DNA from: DHVE2 group archaeon
GTDB lineage: Archaea; Thermoplasmatota; Thermoplasmata; Thermoplasmatales; Aciduliprofundaceae
Direction: 5' to 3'
NCBI GenBank assembly: GCA_027014065.1
Contig: JALWEL010000231.1
Span: 1-21,548, forward strand
DNA: 21,548 nt
The number at the start of each line of letters is the position of its first letter. Position 1 is the stretch's first letter. Under the pieces are notes generated by a model that worked only from the letters and a program-made list of their open reading frames with translations, had not been told where the DNA came from and made no database searches. The position numbers and the translations under genes are program-made. Below are positions 13,542 through 20,969 of this stretch, one piece after another.

Positions 13542-15151
13542 AAGATGAGCACTACAATTAGCACTATTACTATTACCACAACTGCAATGCCCGCGATGCA
13601 CATCATTCCGCCGATGTTCAACCCCAACATATTGTCCAAGCCTGTGCCTTCTTTGACGTCGTTTGTTATCTCACTGGAAGCGGTGATTTCTCTCTCAAAT
13701 GTACCATCCCCATTGACATCGATACTCAATTTTACCGCGTCTGCGGCTTTAGATGCCACTTTCTGCCAGTCCACCACGTACTGATTAATCTCTCTGGACT
13801 TTATGGAGATGTTCGTAGCTTTTACCACTAATTCAGTTATTGATGCCCTCGTGCTCGCCCCGATTCTCTTTATGGTAAGTGAATACTTACCATCGTTGAG
13901 ACCTATTACCTGATATTTATAATGCTCTCCATTTCCGGCAGAGAGCCTGAAAAGCATCACTTCATGGTTATTTACTTCCACCACACCGGGAATTTCCCTG
14001 TACATTTTCCAATCTGCATCATATCCATATTTTCTACCCTGTGAATCTATAACCATTAAGGTGTTTGGTGACTCATCGAGGCCAGTCTGCGATTGCTGAA
14101 GTTTAACCTCAACAAAACTTCCCACATCTGGAGCATTGGCCACGCGAATATTGTGTCCGTAGTAATCTGTCCAAGCCACCTGGCCTCCACCTATGGCAAT
14201 ATGCCAGACGTCCCCTGCATAATTGTTAATCTTGTAGAGTTTATGAGATAAAACATTGTAAATGTATCCACTGTAGTCGTAGCTGAATGCCACGAGGTAA
14301 TTATCAAAGGATATGGAGTCAAAGAAATCGTAGCCAGTGTTAAAAGAGGCTATTCTTTCGTACTCACCAGTCTTTATGTTAATCGCATCTATGAAAATGC
14401 TCTTTTGGAAATTCCAAACTCCAGCGGAAATAACCCAATCCTTGTAAATTGCATATATGCCTCCTTGGTACACACCATTCCATAGACTTCCATTGCTAAA
14501 AGAGTAAATGTTAGAGCAGGCAGCGAGATATTCATCTGTAATTATCGGACTGCAATAGATAAGGTCACCGGGAAAATTCACCTTCTTGATATCCCCTGTA
14601 GGATTATCTATAGTCGTGTATTCAATCGATATATCTTTAATCCCTCCTTCCTCATAATACGTGGTGTATTTAAACGCCAATTTGTCACCATACACCGAGG
14701 GATCAGAGTAACTGTAGAGGTTACCTTTAGCAAGAAGAGTTCCGTGGTTGCTCTCTATGCTCCCGTTCCTTTCCCATACTACCCAGTATCCATCACTTCT
14801 CGAAGAAACCGAAAAGCCCCAATCATTTTCACCTACCACGCCGTAGTGATTCACGCTTTGGGCTGGATAGTCGTAGGTGAAGATATCCGTATCCCAGTTT
14901 GTTTCATCTCTCTTTATGGACTCTTGCCATGCAACCATGTAATCCTCCGTTGATTTACCCACCAACGACACTCCGGTTATTGTATTGTTCGTGGAGTATA
15001 TGACATTGGCATCCAAATCAATGGGTATTTCCTCCGGGTATCTGACCACATTAGATTTCCCTGCTGGTTCTTCATGCTGCACTGCAATTCCTTGCAGAGA
15101 AAGCACAACTACCAAAATTACCGATAAAAACAAAATAATTTTTTTCGTCAC
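13526..15151 (-). CDS. Secreted, C-terminally membrane-anchored protein, probably beta-propeller-like
   Basis: I do not recognise a specific family. The N-terminus TKKIILFLSVILVVVLSLQG is a signal peptide. The C-terminus has a hydrophobic segment (GIAVVVIVIVLIVVLIF) ending in KKKK, so the protein should be anchored with its bulk outside. The middle is rich in Tyr, Trp, Asn and Gly, with repeated strands such as DYMVAWQES, GYWVVWERNG and DNYLVAFSYDY, suggesting propeller blades. Near the C-terminus DVNGDGTFE resembles a calcium-binding loop, followed by a short stretch that may be a stalk. The start is probably GTG 15151: aggag (15165-15161 on the minus strand) is 9 nt upstream, whereas TTG 15160 would abut it. 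The probable promoter is tttaaatag near 15205-15214. Confidence 0.8.
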   Translation of the reverse strand: MTKKIILFLSVILVVVLSLQGIAVQHEEPAGKSNVVRYPEEIPIDLDANVIYSTNNTITGVSLVGKSTEDYMVAWQESIKRDETNWDTDIFTYDYPAQSVNHYGVVGENDWGFSVSSRSDGYWVVWERNGSIESNHGTLLAKGNLYSYSDPSVYGDKLAFKYTTYYEEGGIKDISIEYTTIDNPTGDIKKVNFPGDLIYCSPIITDEYLAACSNIYSFSNGSLWNGVYQGGIYAIYKDWVISAGVWNFQKSIFIDAINIKTGEYERIASFNTGYDFFDSISFDNYLVAFSYDYSGYIYNVLSHKLYKINNYAGDVWHIAIGGGQVAWTDYYGHNIRVANAPDVGSFVEVKLQQSQTGLDESPNTLMVIDSQGRKYGYDADWKMYREIPGVVEVNNHEVMLFRLSAGNGEHYKYQVIGLNDGKYSLTIKRIGASTRASITELVVKATNISIKSREINQYVVDWQKVASKAADAVKLSIDVNGDGTFEREITASSEITNDVKEGTGLDNMLGLNIGGMMCIAGIAVVVIVIVLIVVLIFKKKK

Positions 15152-15164
15152 ATCTATCAACTCC

Positions 15165-15182
15165 TATGCTTTTAGAAGCATA
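15165..15182 (-). promoter_or_regulatory. Seven-base-pair stem-loop at the ribosome binding site of the secreted protein gene
   Basis: Arms tatgctt (15165-15171) and aagcata (15176-15182) pair perfectly around a 4-nt loop. In the mRNA the hairpin ends exactly at the aggag ribosome binding site (15161-15165) of the secreted protein gene. It could protect the 5' end, control access to the ribosome binding site, or be a DNA operator. Confidence 0.4.
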
Positions 15183-15225
15183 CTGAACCCATGCATTTTT
15201 TTCTATTTAAAATTTACATTCGAAA

Positions 15226-15257
15226 CGAAAAAGCATAAAAATAAAAAAATAAAGTTT
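15226..15257 (-). terminator. T-rich terminator after thioredoxin reductase
   Basis: Read on the minus strand, the bases after the thioredoxin reductase stop contain several T runs (actttatttttttattttt, then gctttttcg). No stable stem is evident. This fits archaeal oligo-T termination and separates this operon from the promoter of the secreted protein gene. Confidence 0.5.
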
Positions 15258-16208
15258 TTATCTCAGCATGAGGTCTTCGTAGGCGGTCAGAGCAGCCATG
15301 GCCCCCTGACCAGCGGCGATTATGATTTGTCCCGCGATTCCCGTCACATCTCCAGCGGCGTAAACCATCGGAACGTTAGTGCGCATCTTCGGCGATACCT
15401 TGATGTATCCTCTGTTATCCGTATCCACGCCTATTTTCTTTGCCAGTTCGCTTATTGGAATGAGGCCCACGTATATGAACACCCCATCAACTTTCTCCTC
15501 TTTTATTTCTCCACTCGTTCTATCTTTGTACACCACTTTTTCCACTTTATTCTCGCCGGCGATTTCCGTCACCATGGCGTTGGTGATGTACTTTATCCCT
15601 TTCTCTTTGATTATATCCTGATAAGCTTTCTCGCACATGTACGTAGGCATGTACTCAAGAACCACAGGCTCAACACCTAAATCTTTGAGGTAAATTGCCG
15701 CAATAGCTCCGGAATTGCCGCCTCCTATCACCGCAACCCTTTTTCCGCGATAGAAATATCCGTCGCAGGTAACGCAATAAGAAACACCCTTCCCGAACAA
15801 TTCCTTCTCACCCGGCACTCCTATAGTTTTGTGTGTGGTCCCAGTGGCAAAGATTATCGCTTTAGCGGTGTATTCTCCCTTCTCCGCTTTGAGAACGAAT
15901 TTTCCGTTTTCCATGATTATATCTCGCACTTCATTTCTCTCGGAAATCTCCACGTACTTCATCGCATGCTCTTTGAAAAGCTTTGCAAGCTTCTCTCCCT
16001 CTATTCCCTCAAATCCGAGATAATTCTCAACGAAGGGCGCCTCTTCCGCGAGACCGCCGGCGTTACCCTTGTCGATTATTATTGCGCTCATTCCCGCTCG
16101 GATTGCGTATATCCCAGCGCTGAGCCCAGCGGGGCCCGCGCCGATTATAGCGACGTCCACTTCCTTGTTCTCCCTAGATGCTGAAGGAAGAACAAAACCA
16201 ATGCTCAT
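15258..16208 (-). CDS. trxB: Thioredoxin reductase-like flavoprotein lacking the NADPH-binding arginine motif
   Basis: The 316-residue flavoprotein has FAD motif GAGPAG (23-28), redox pair CVTC (145-148), nucleotide-binding motif GGGNSG (162-167) and the FAD-binding YAAGDV (283-288). This is the low-molecular-weight thioredoxin reductase design. The HRRxxxR segment that selects NADPH in bacterial enzymes is replaced by EYMPTY (185-190), as in the Thermoplasma acidophilum reductase, which is reported not to use NADPH. The electron donor is therefore uncertain. A 15-residue N-terminal extension precedes the fold. The start ATG 16208 follows gaggtgatc. It is 9 bp downstream of the protein disulfide oxidoreductase gene on the same strand; the two probably work as a reductase and substrate pair. 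Confidence 0.93.
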   Translation of the reverse strand: MSIGFVLPSASRENKEVDVAIIGAGPAGLSAGIYAIRAGMSAIIIDKGNAGGLAEEAPFVENYLGFEGIEGEKLAKLFKEHAMKYVEISERNEVRDIIMENGKFVLKAEKGEYTAKAIIFATGTTHKTIGVPGEKELFGKGVSYCVTCDGYFYRGKRVAVIGGGNSGAIAAIYLKDLGVEPVVLEYMPTYMCEKAYQDIIKEKGIKYITNAMVTEIAGENKVEKVVYKDRTSGEIKEEKVDGVFIYVGLIPISELAKKIGVDTDNRGYIKVSPKMRTNVPMVYAAGDVTGIAGQIIIAAGQGAMAALTAYEDLMLR

Positions 16209-16217
16209 GAGATCACC

Positions 16218-16868
16218 TCACTTCATCTTCTTCCAGGCTTCCACCACGTACTTTATGTACTGCTCATCAGGATATGCCCCTATGAACTGCACATCCTCGT
16301 TTATCAATATGTGTGGCACACTCATCACATTCCACTTATTCGCCCACTCGGGAAACTCCATCGCTTCCACCATCTCTCCGATTATGTTCTCGTTGAGTAT
16401 GGCAAAGCGGTGCGCAGTCCTCACGGCTCTGGGGCAATAGGGGCAGGTTGGAGTTACGAATACTTGAATCCTAACGGGCTTGTCAATCATCTGGAGCTGC
16501 ATCTTTACCTCATCGCTAACTTCAGCGGTTCTTCTCGAAACGTCGATTATATCTTCGATCATGGAAGAGAACTCGTATCCAGAGGGAAGACCGACGTACC
16601 TTATCCTTCCTCCGTATTTGTCGCCGTCTGTTATCACCACGGTAGGAGCGTGCTCCACACCATACTTTTTCGCTTCCTCGCCGTTCACCGGGTACTCGTG
16701 AAATTCTATTGCGTCGTGCAGCTCCGCAACTTCTTGGCCAAGCGCGGTGGCCACGTTACAGTACTGGCAGTTGTCGCCAGTGAACACGAGAAGCATTACC
16801 TTCTCCTTGAGGTACTTGTCGAATTCGCCCTTCAGGTATTCCTTATCTTTATCTCCTATGTATCCCAT
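16218..16868 (-). CDS. pdo: Protein disulfide oxidoreductase (double thioredoxin-fold glutaredoxin-like protein)
   Basis: The 216-residue protein has two thioredoxin-fold units with active sites C34-Q-Y-C37 and C142-P-Y-C145, and cis-proline positions P75 (HAPT) and P185 (SVPH). The same CQYC/CPYC pair occurs in the Pyrococcus furiosus enzyme. PDO proteins form, break and isomerise disulfides in the cytoplasm of thermophiles, and the N- and C-terminal sites differ in activity. Its presence supports a thermophilic host. The ATG 16868 follows aggtgattt, and a TATA-like catattaaaa (16899-16908) lies about 35 bp upstream. It leads the two-gene operon with the thioredoxin reductase. Confidence 0.95.
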   Translation of the reverse strand: MGYIGDKDKEYLKGEFDKYLKEKVMLLVFTGDNCQYCNVATALGQEVAELHDAIEFHEYPVNGEEAKKYGVEHAPTVVITDGDKYGGRIRYVGLPSGYEFSSMIEDIIDVSRRTAEVSDEVKMQLQMIDKPVRIQVFVTPTCPYCPRAVRTAHRFAILNENIIGEMVEAMEFPEWANKWNVMSVPHILINEDVQFIGAYPDEQYIKYVVEAWKKMK

Positions 16869-16932
16869 TTAAATCACCTTTGGCGATGATAAAAGTCTCA
16901 TATTAAAACCTTTGTGGTACACTTGTGGGTAA

Positions 16933-17283
16933 TTAAATCCCTAAAATTCCCCGCCAGCCCATGCCCATGAGATAGAGGGCAAGGAGGAAAAGGAGAAATC
17001 CTGAACCGCTGAGTATTATCCCCTCATAGAAGCTCCTGTCGAAAACAGCTTTTTCCTCGAGGGTCTTTTTCTCACGCGGTAAATTTTTCCACAGGCTCTC
17101 GATTACAGTACCCAAATCGTACATAGCAGATACTCCTGCGAGCATTAGAATTATGCCTAAAAGCAGAATAATGAAAGGGGTTAACACACCCAAAATGAGC
17201 ATGACGACAACGAAGATTACGAAATTTCTCATGCTCTTTTTCTTCCTCTCCCTCATAAGATTTTCTACATCGTCATCTCCCAT
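16933..17283 (-). CDS. Unknown small membrane protein (three hydrophobic segments)
   Basis: I do not recognise this 116-residue protein. A charged N-terminus (MGDDDVENLMRERKKKSMR) is followed by two adjacent hydrophobic segments (about residues 20-54), a polar loop (NLPREKKTLEEKAVFDRSFY) and a third hydrophobic segment (about 88-107) ending in a short Gly/Trp tail. No catalytic motif is visible. The ATG 17283 has gaggt directly against it, too close to act as a ribosome binding site. A TATA box tttaaatac on the minus strand (17304-17312) lies 25 bp upstream, which points to a leaderless mRNA. It diverges from the PCNA gene and precedes the PDO operon on the same strand with a 64-bp gap. Confidence 0.68.
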   Translation of the reverse strand: MGDDDVENLMRERKKKSMRNFVIFVVVMLILGVLTPFIILLLGIILMLAGVSAMYDLGTVIESLWKNLPREKKTLEEKAVFDRSFYEGIILSGSGFLLFLLALYLMGMGWRGILGI

Positions 17284-17303
17284 ACCTCGAAAATCGGGCC
17301 ATA

Positions 17304-17343
17304 GTATTTAAAAAATTGCAATGCAAAGATGGAAAAATTTATA
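17304..17343. promoter_or_regulatory. Divergent promoters for the small membrane protein and PCNA
   Basis: On the minus strand tttaaatac (17304-17312) is 25 bp from the ATG at 17283. On the plus strand tttata (17338-17343) is about 28 bp before the favoured PCNA start at 17371. Two back-to-back TATA boxes within 40 bp would drive the two genes in opposite directions. Confidence 0.5.
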
Positions 17344-17370
17344 ACATACCATGAAATACCAAGCGCAGGG

Positions 17371-18105
17371 ATGGCCATGAGAGTGAAAATTGATGTGAAA
17401 GACCTCAAGGAGATTACGAATCTTCTGCTGACTTTGGTGAGCGAAGCAAAATTCGAACTCAACTCCGAGAAGATGGAAGTTAAGGCAGTGGATGCGGCAC
17501 ATATTGCGATGATAGTGCTCGAAGTTTCCAAGGATGGTTTCATCGAGTTCGAAGCGGAAGATGAGGAGTTAGGAGTTGATTTGGACAAGGTGAAGGACAT
17601 ACTCAAGCTTACCTCCTCCAACGATGTTGTGGAAATCACTAAAGAGGGGAACAAGCTAACGTTTTTGATAGGAAATTTATCGAGAAGCATGCCACTCATA
17701 GACGCAAGCGCTCTCTCGGTTCCAAAGGTTCCCAACATAGGGTTGCCGGCCAAGGTTGTGATTTCCAAGAGCGATTTCGTAAACGGCATAAAGGCAGCGG
17801 AATCGATATCGGATAGCATAACCCTTCAGGTCACCCCTACGGAATTCGAGATGTTCGCTAGCGGGGACGAAGATTCCTCGAGATTGAATCTACAGAAAGA
17901 CATGGTGAAAGAAATAGACTGCGACGAGCCAGTGAAGAGCACCTATCCAGTGGATTATCTTCTTAAGCTTGCGAAGGCCATGGATACAACTGAGTACATC
18001 ACAATACATTTAGGTAAAGATTACCCTGTGAAAATAGTGTTTGATATAGTGAAGGGAAAAGGAAAGGTAACTTATCTCTTAGCTCCCAGAATTGAAGGAG
18101 AATAA
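17371..18105 (+). CDS. pcn: DNA polymerase sliding clamp (PCNA)
   Basis: Archaeal PCNA forms a trimeric ring around DNA and tethers polymerase, ligase, Fen1 and other factors. Recognisable blocks are VKDLKEITNLLLTLVSEAKF at the N-terminus, VDAAHIAMIVLEV, the strand-loop segment LTFLIGNLSRSMPLIDAS leading into the interdomain connector, and a C-terminus ending YLLAPRIEGE. I chose ATG 17371 (MAMRVKIDV), giving 244 residues, the usual size for the family. The ATG at 17329 would add 14 residues absent from the family and lies upstream of the TATA box at 17338-17343; ATG 17377 is equally possible. The stop codon directly abuts the stop codon of the convergent glycosyltransferase gene with no base between. 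Confidence 0.93.
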   Translation: MAMRVKIDVKDLKEITNLLLTLVSEAKFELNSEKMEVKAVDAAHIAMIVLEVSKDGFIEFEAEDEELGVDLDKVKDILKLTSSNDVVEITKEGNKLTFLIGNLSRSMPLIDASALSVPKVPNIGLPAKVVISKSDFVNGIKAAESISDSITLQVTPTEFEMFASGDEDSSRLNLQKDMVKEIDCDEPVKSTYPVDYLLKLAKAMDTTEYITIHLGKDYPVKIVFDIVKGKGKVTYLLAPRIEGE

Positions 18106-18774
18106 TCAAACCTTCCCCAACTTCTTTTTGAAAAGATAAATCAGATTTTTCAGCCCGTCTTCCCATGTGTTCAATTTTACCTCTCCTTTTCTTTCGCGAT
18201 ACTCTATGGGTATTTCCACACACTTGAATTTTCTCCACGCCTCCACCTTGATTTCCTCGCTGAAGGGCATTCCATCGGATTTTAAGTCCAAATCATCTAA
18301 TATGCTGCGTTTGAATATCCACATTCCACTCTGAGAATCTTTTATCTTCACTCCGAAAAGCAAACGGGTTGCGAGGGTAAGAATCATATTCCCTACTTTG
18401 TGGGTTATCCCCATGGCACCTTCCTTCATCTTCGAAAATCTCTCGCAGGATATGAAATCGTAATCATTCTCGAGCAAATAATCCACCAGTTCGGGTATTT
18501 TTTCCGCGGGATAAGTATCATCTCCGTCCAATGTCACTATGATCTCACCAGTTGCATGCTGAAATCCCGTTTTATACGCTCTTCCGTACCCTTTCCTCTT
18601 TTCAACTATGACCTTTGCGCCTTTCTCCTCTGCGATTTCCCTCGTTCTGTCCTTGGAATCTCCGTCCACAACTATTATTTCCCAATCGTACTTGTCGCTG
18701 TGGGGAATCTTATCCAGCACGTGTCCTATGGAATCCTCCTCGTTTAAAGTCGGAATTACGATGCTAACTTTCAT
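18106..18774 (-). CDS. Family 2 glycosyltransferase, dolichol-phosphate-mannose-synthase-like
   Basis: The 222-residue protein has a GT-A fold: the opening KVSIVIPTLNEEDSIGHVL, nucleotide-binding VDGDSKDRT (37-44), and DGDDTYPAEKIPEL with the metal-binding DxD (D83-G-D85). A DSQSGMWIFKRSIL block and the C-terminal VEIPIEYRERKGEVKLN resemble polyprenol-phosphate sugar transferases. No membrane helices follow, so it is the short soluble or peripheral type. It probably transfers a sugar from a nucleotide donor to a lipid carrier for N-glycans or surface glycolipids. It starts in an ATGA overlap with the upstream glycosyltransferase, with ggtgagagacc before the ATG, so the two are translationally coupled. 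Confidence 0.9.
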   Translation of the reverse strand: MKVSIVIPTLNEEDSIGHVLDKIPHSDKYDWEIIVVDGDSKDRTREIAEEKGAKVIVEKRKGYGRAYKTGFQHATGEIIVTLDGDDTYPAEKIPELVDYLLENDYDFISCERFSKMKEGAMGITHKVGNMILTLATRLLFGVKIKDSQSGMWIFKRSILDDLDLKSDGMPFSEEIKVEAWRKFKCVEIPIEYRERKGEVKLNTWEDGLKNLIYLFKKKLGKV

Positions 18775-19553
18775 GGTCTCTCACCGTAGAGCTTACAAGC
18801 CACGTAACCCATGAACGCGAATCCGAGGCGAATTGTGCCCCAGAATGACATCTGGGATGGGTTAAACATGTTTTGGGGCTTGTACCTCCCCCATAGTTTT
18901 CCGTGTTTTAAAGTTAACTGTTTTCTCCCGTACCCGTTCCAGAAGGCTTGCTTCGCAAAAGAGAAGAAGGAGTCGCGGGTGCGGTGATAAACTATTGCAT
19001 CGGGATTGTACTCAATACGGGCCCCGTGCGATACGGCTCTTATATTCAAATCGATATCCTCAGCGGTCATGAACCACGTGTCGAACCCGCCGATCTCATC
19101 GAAAAGCGATTTGCGATAAGCTAAATTGCAACTGGGAAAGGTCACGTCGAAGCCCTTGTAAAACAATTCCACGCGCTCCAATTTTTCCCATGGGCCATAC
19201 CCTATGTAAATGGTTCTGCCAGCAACCACATCCGCCCCATTCTTAAAAGATTTCCTTATGGCTTTCAACCAGAATGGATTGACGAGGTCATCTCCGTCAG
19301 TGAACGCAACGTAATCAGCGGTCGCCTTGCTAACGCCGTAATTTCTTCCAGCGCCCCTGGATCCTCCCTTCACATATAGATAAATGAAATCGTACCGATC
19401 CTGATACTCCTTCACTATATCCCGCGTCCTATCGGTGCTGTGAGCATCCACTATTATTATCTCGAATGGCTGCTCCTGTATGACGAGAGAATCTAAGAGA
19501 TACGAGATGTACTTCTCCTCGTTTCTAACCGTTATCACGACACTTATCTTCAC
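18771..19553 (-). CDS. Family 2 glycosyltransferase with a possible C-terminal membrane anchor
   Basis: The 260-residue protein begins KISVVITVRNEEKYISYLLD, then VDAHSTDRT (36-43), the Gly/Arg acceptor-side block GGSRGAGRNYGVSKA, the DxD motif D86-G-D88 and TAEDIDL, the usual catalytic-base ED pair of processive-like GT2 enzymes. The order is a complete GT2 domain. A hydrophobic stretch near the end (LGFAFMGYVACKL) may tether it to the membrane. It likely adds sugars to cell-surface glycans together with its overlapping partner. The start codon is GTG at 19553. No ribosome binding site is seen, and a TATA-like ataatatt (19575-19582) lies 25 bp upstream, indicating leaderless translation from GTG. 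Confidence 0.88.
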   Translation of the reverse strand: MKISVVITVRNEEKYISYLLDSLVIQEQPFEIIIVDAHSTDRTRDIVKEYQDRYDFIYLYVKGGSRGAGRNYGVSKATADYVAFTDGDDLVNPFWLKAIRKSFKNGADVVAGRTIYIGYGPWEKLERVELFYKGFDVTFPSCNLAYRKSLFDEIGGFDTWFMTAEDIDLNIRAVSHGARIEYNPDAIVYHRTRDSFFSFAKQAFWNGYGRKQLTLKHGKLWGRYKPQNMFNPSQMSFWGTIRLGFAFMGYVACKLYGERP

Positions 19554-19574
19554 GTTGGAAAATGTAATTCATAC

Positions 19575-19623
19575 ATAATATTTTTTTCTCTTTCTTCAAG
19601 AATCTGTAGAAAAATAGAAATAC
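19575..19623. promoter_or_regulatory. Divergent TATA elements for the glycosyltransferase pair and the KaiC triad
   Basis: On the minus strand the element around 19575-19582 (ataatatt) lies about 25 bp before the GTG at 19553. On the plus strand aaatagaaata (19612-19622) lies about 25-28 bp before the ATG at 19646. Both transcripts are predicted to be leaderless at their first gene. Confidence 0.45.
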
Positions 19624-19645
19624 CATTTGAACATTAGCATTATAG

Positions 19646-20395
19646 ATGGCAGATGGCGGACGGGATAGATGTAAAACAGGCATTGCGGGCCTGGATAGCA
19701 TACTTAACGGTGGCATTCCTCGGGGGAATACCATTCTGATCACCGGTTCTTGCGGTACCGGCAAAACTACATTAAGTCTCGAGTTCCTCGTTCACGGAGC
19801 TCTTATGGGTGAGAGGTCCATGTACATATCCGTCACGGAAGCTCCGGAAAAATTAGTAGATAATATGATTACCTACGATTTCTTCGATAAAAAACTGATA
19901 AACGAGAAAAAGTTGATACTGGTGGATTTGCAGGAAATATACGTGAAATTGGGTCTGGAAAAGTTGGAATTCACGCTGGAAGATGTGAATATATTGGTGA
20001 GTCAAATTGTGAAAATCGTTAAAGAGTTAGGAATAAAAAGGCTGGTAATAGATTCAATAACTTCAATTTGCTATCGTCTGACTTCTAAAGAAGAAATAAG
20101 GGAATTCATCCTACATCTCGGAAAAGAGTTATCCGATTTAGGATGCACCACAATCCTCATCTCCGAGCTTTTACATTCCTCCGAAGGCTATTCGCAGTAC
20201 GGGGTTGAAGAGGCAATAGCGGATGGTATCATATTCATGGGGAACTTGGAGCGCAGAGGGGATCTGCTGAGAACAATACAAGTGATAAAAATGAGAGGAA
20301 CCACGCATTCCAGAGCGAAGTATGTTCTTGATTTAACTCCCATAGGAGTTCTATTGGCTCCTTTGCTCAAGGGCGGTAGCTCGGAGGTGACATGA
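19646..20395 (+). CDS. Single-domain KaiC-family ATPase, catalytically intact
   Basis: The 249-residue protein is one KaiC domain: KTGIAGLDSILNGGIPRGNT opening, Walker A GSCGTGKT (34-41), catalytic Glu at 65 (SVTEAPEKL, the Glu-Ala form), Walker B VIDSIT with D136, and a late strand with MRGTTHSRAKY, the KaiC/RadA arginine-rich segment. It should bind and hydrolyse ATP and form rings or filaments. It has a TATA box about 25 bp upstream and no ribosome binding site. It leads a run of three RecA-fold genes; the next start lies one base past its stop, with ggaggtgac inside its last codons. The role is unknown, and a signalling platform is the usual suggestion for archaeal KaiC relatives. Confidence 0.92.
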   Translation: MADGGRDRCKTGIAGLDSILNGGIPRGNTILITGSCGTGKTTLSLEFLVHGALMGERSMYISVTEAPEKLVDNMITYDFFDKKLINEKKLILVDLQEIYVKLGLEKLEFTLEDVNILVSQIVKIVKELGIKRLVIDSITSICYRLTSKEEIREFILHLGKELSDLGCTTILISELLHSSEGYSQYGVEEAIADGIIFMGNLERRGDLLRTIQVIKMRGTTHSRAKYVLDLTPIGVLLAPLLKGGSSEVT

Positions 20396-20396
20396 G

Positions 20397-20969
20397 ATGG
20401 GTGTCACAGCTAACGTTGTTGGAAAATTAGAGGAATTACCTTCTGCTTCATCCATAGCGATAAAAACGGGGGTGAATTCGTACTTCGACGTTCTTAGAGC
20501 GATAGTGGATGTTTTTCCAGCGAGACACGATTTATACGTGTTCTACGTATCTTCCACAATTCCTTCTAAAAATATAGAGAACCTATTCAATCTTCTGGGA
20601 ATCGAATCCAATCGGGTGTTCTTCGTGGATACCATTTCTCACCTCATGAAGGAAAGCACCGAATTTTCCGATAGATTCCTCTACATCGAGAGCCCCACGA
20701 TGCTGGAATACATAATGCTAAAAATAGAGTACCTCGTAAGGAAATACACGGACAAAAAGGCAGTAGTCATTCTAGATTCCGTGAACTCCATGTCCATATA
20801 CAACGGCTCGAAAATCATGTCCGAATTTCTCCACATTCTCGTGACTTCGCTTAGAAGCTGGGACGCTTACATGATCATCCTCTCAATGAAAGAGCAGAAC
20901 ACAGAGGAAATAGATGCGATGCTGAACATGGTATGCGACGACATATACGACGTGGAGGAGGTGGAGTAA
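20397..20969 (+). CDS. RecA-fold pseudo-ATPase without a P-loop (KaiC-like)
   Basis: The 190-residue protein seems to be a shortened KaiC-like domain. At the place of the Walker A loop it has SSIAIKTGVNSYFDVLRAIV, with no GxxxxGK(S/T). A Walker B-like strand survives, AVVILDSVNSMSIYNG with D127, followed by a helix and a strand (AYMIILSM) in RecA order. The C-terminus is acidic (CDDIYDVEEVE). It probably does not hydrolyse ATP and more likely acts as a partner subunit for the neighbouring ATPase. The start ATG 20397 follows ggaggtgac (20383-20391). It sits between two other KaiC-like genes with gaps of 1 and 0 bp, so all three should be made together. I do not recognise a named family. Confidence 0.75.
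   Translation: MGVTANVVGKLEELPSASSIAIKTGVNSYFDVLRAIVDVFPARHDLYVFYVSSTIPSKNIENLFNLLGIESNRVFFVDTISHLMKESTEFSDRFLYIESPTMLEYIMLKIEYLVRKYTDKKAVVILDSVNSMSIYNGSKIMSEFLHILVTSLRSWDAYMIILSMKEQNTEEIDAMLNMVCDDIYDVEEVE

Noticed and set aside
14985..15680. 231-codon plus-strand open frame across the secreted protein start and thioredoxin reductase end
   Set aside because: It runs antisense to two convincing genes and through their terminator and promoter. The product looks like a shadow translation, with no start signal.
16311..16889. 192-codon plus-strand open frame opposite PDO
   Set aside because: It is fully antisense to a PDO gene with both CxxC sites and correct length. No ribosome binding site or promoter supports it.
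17265..17819. 184-codon minus-strand open frame opposite PCNA
   Set aside because: It is antisense to PCNA, and its Ser/Thr-rich translation is typical of a shadow frame.
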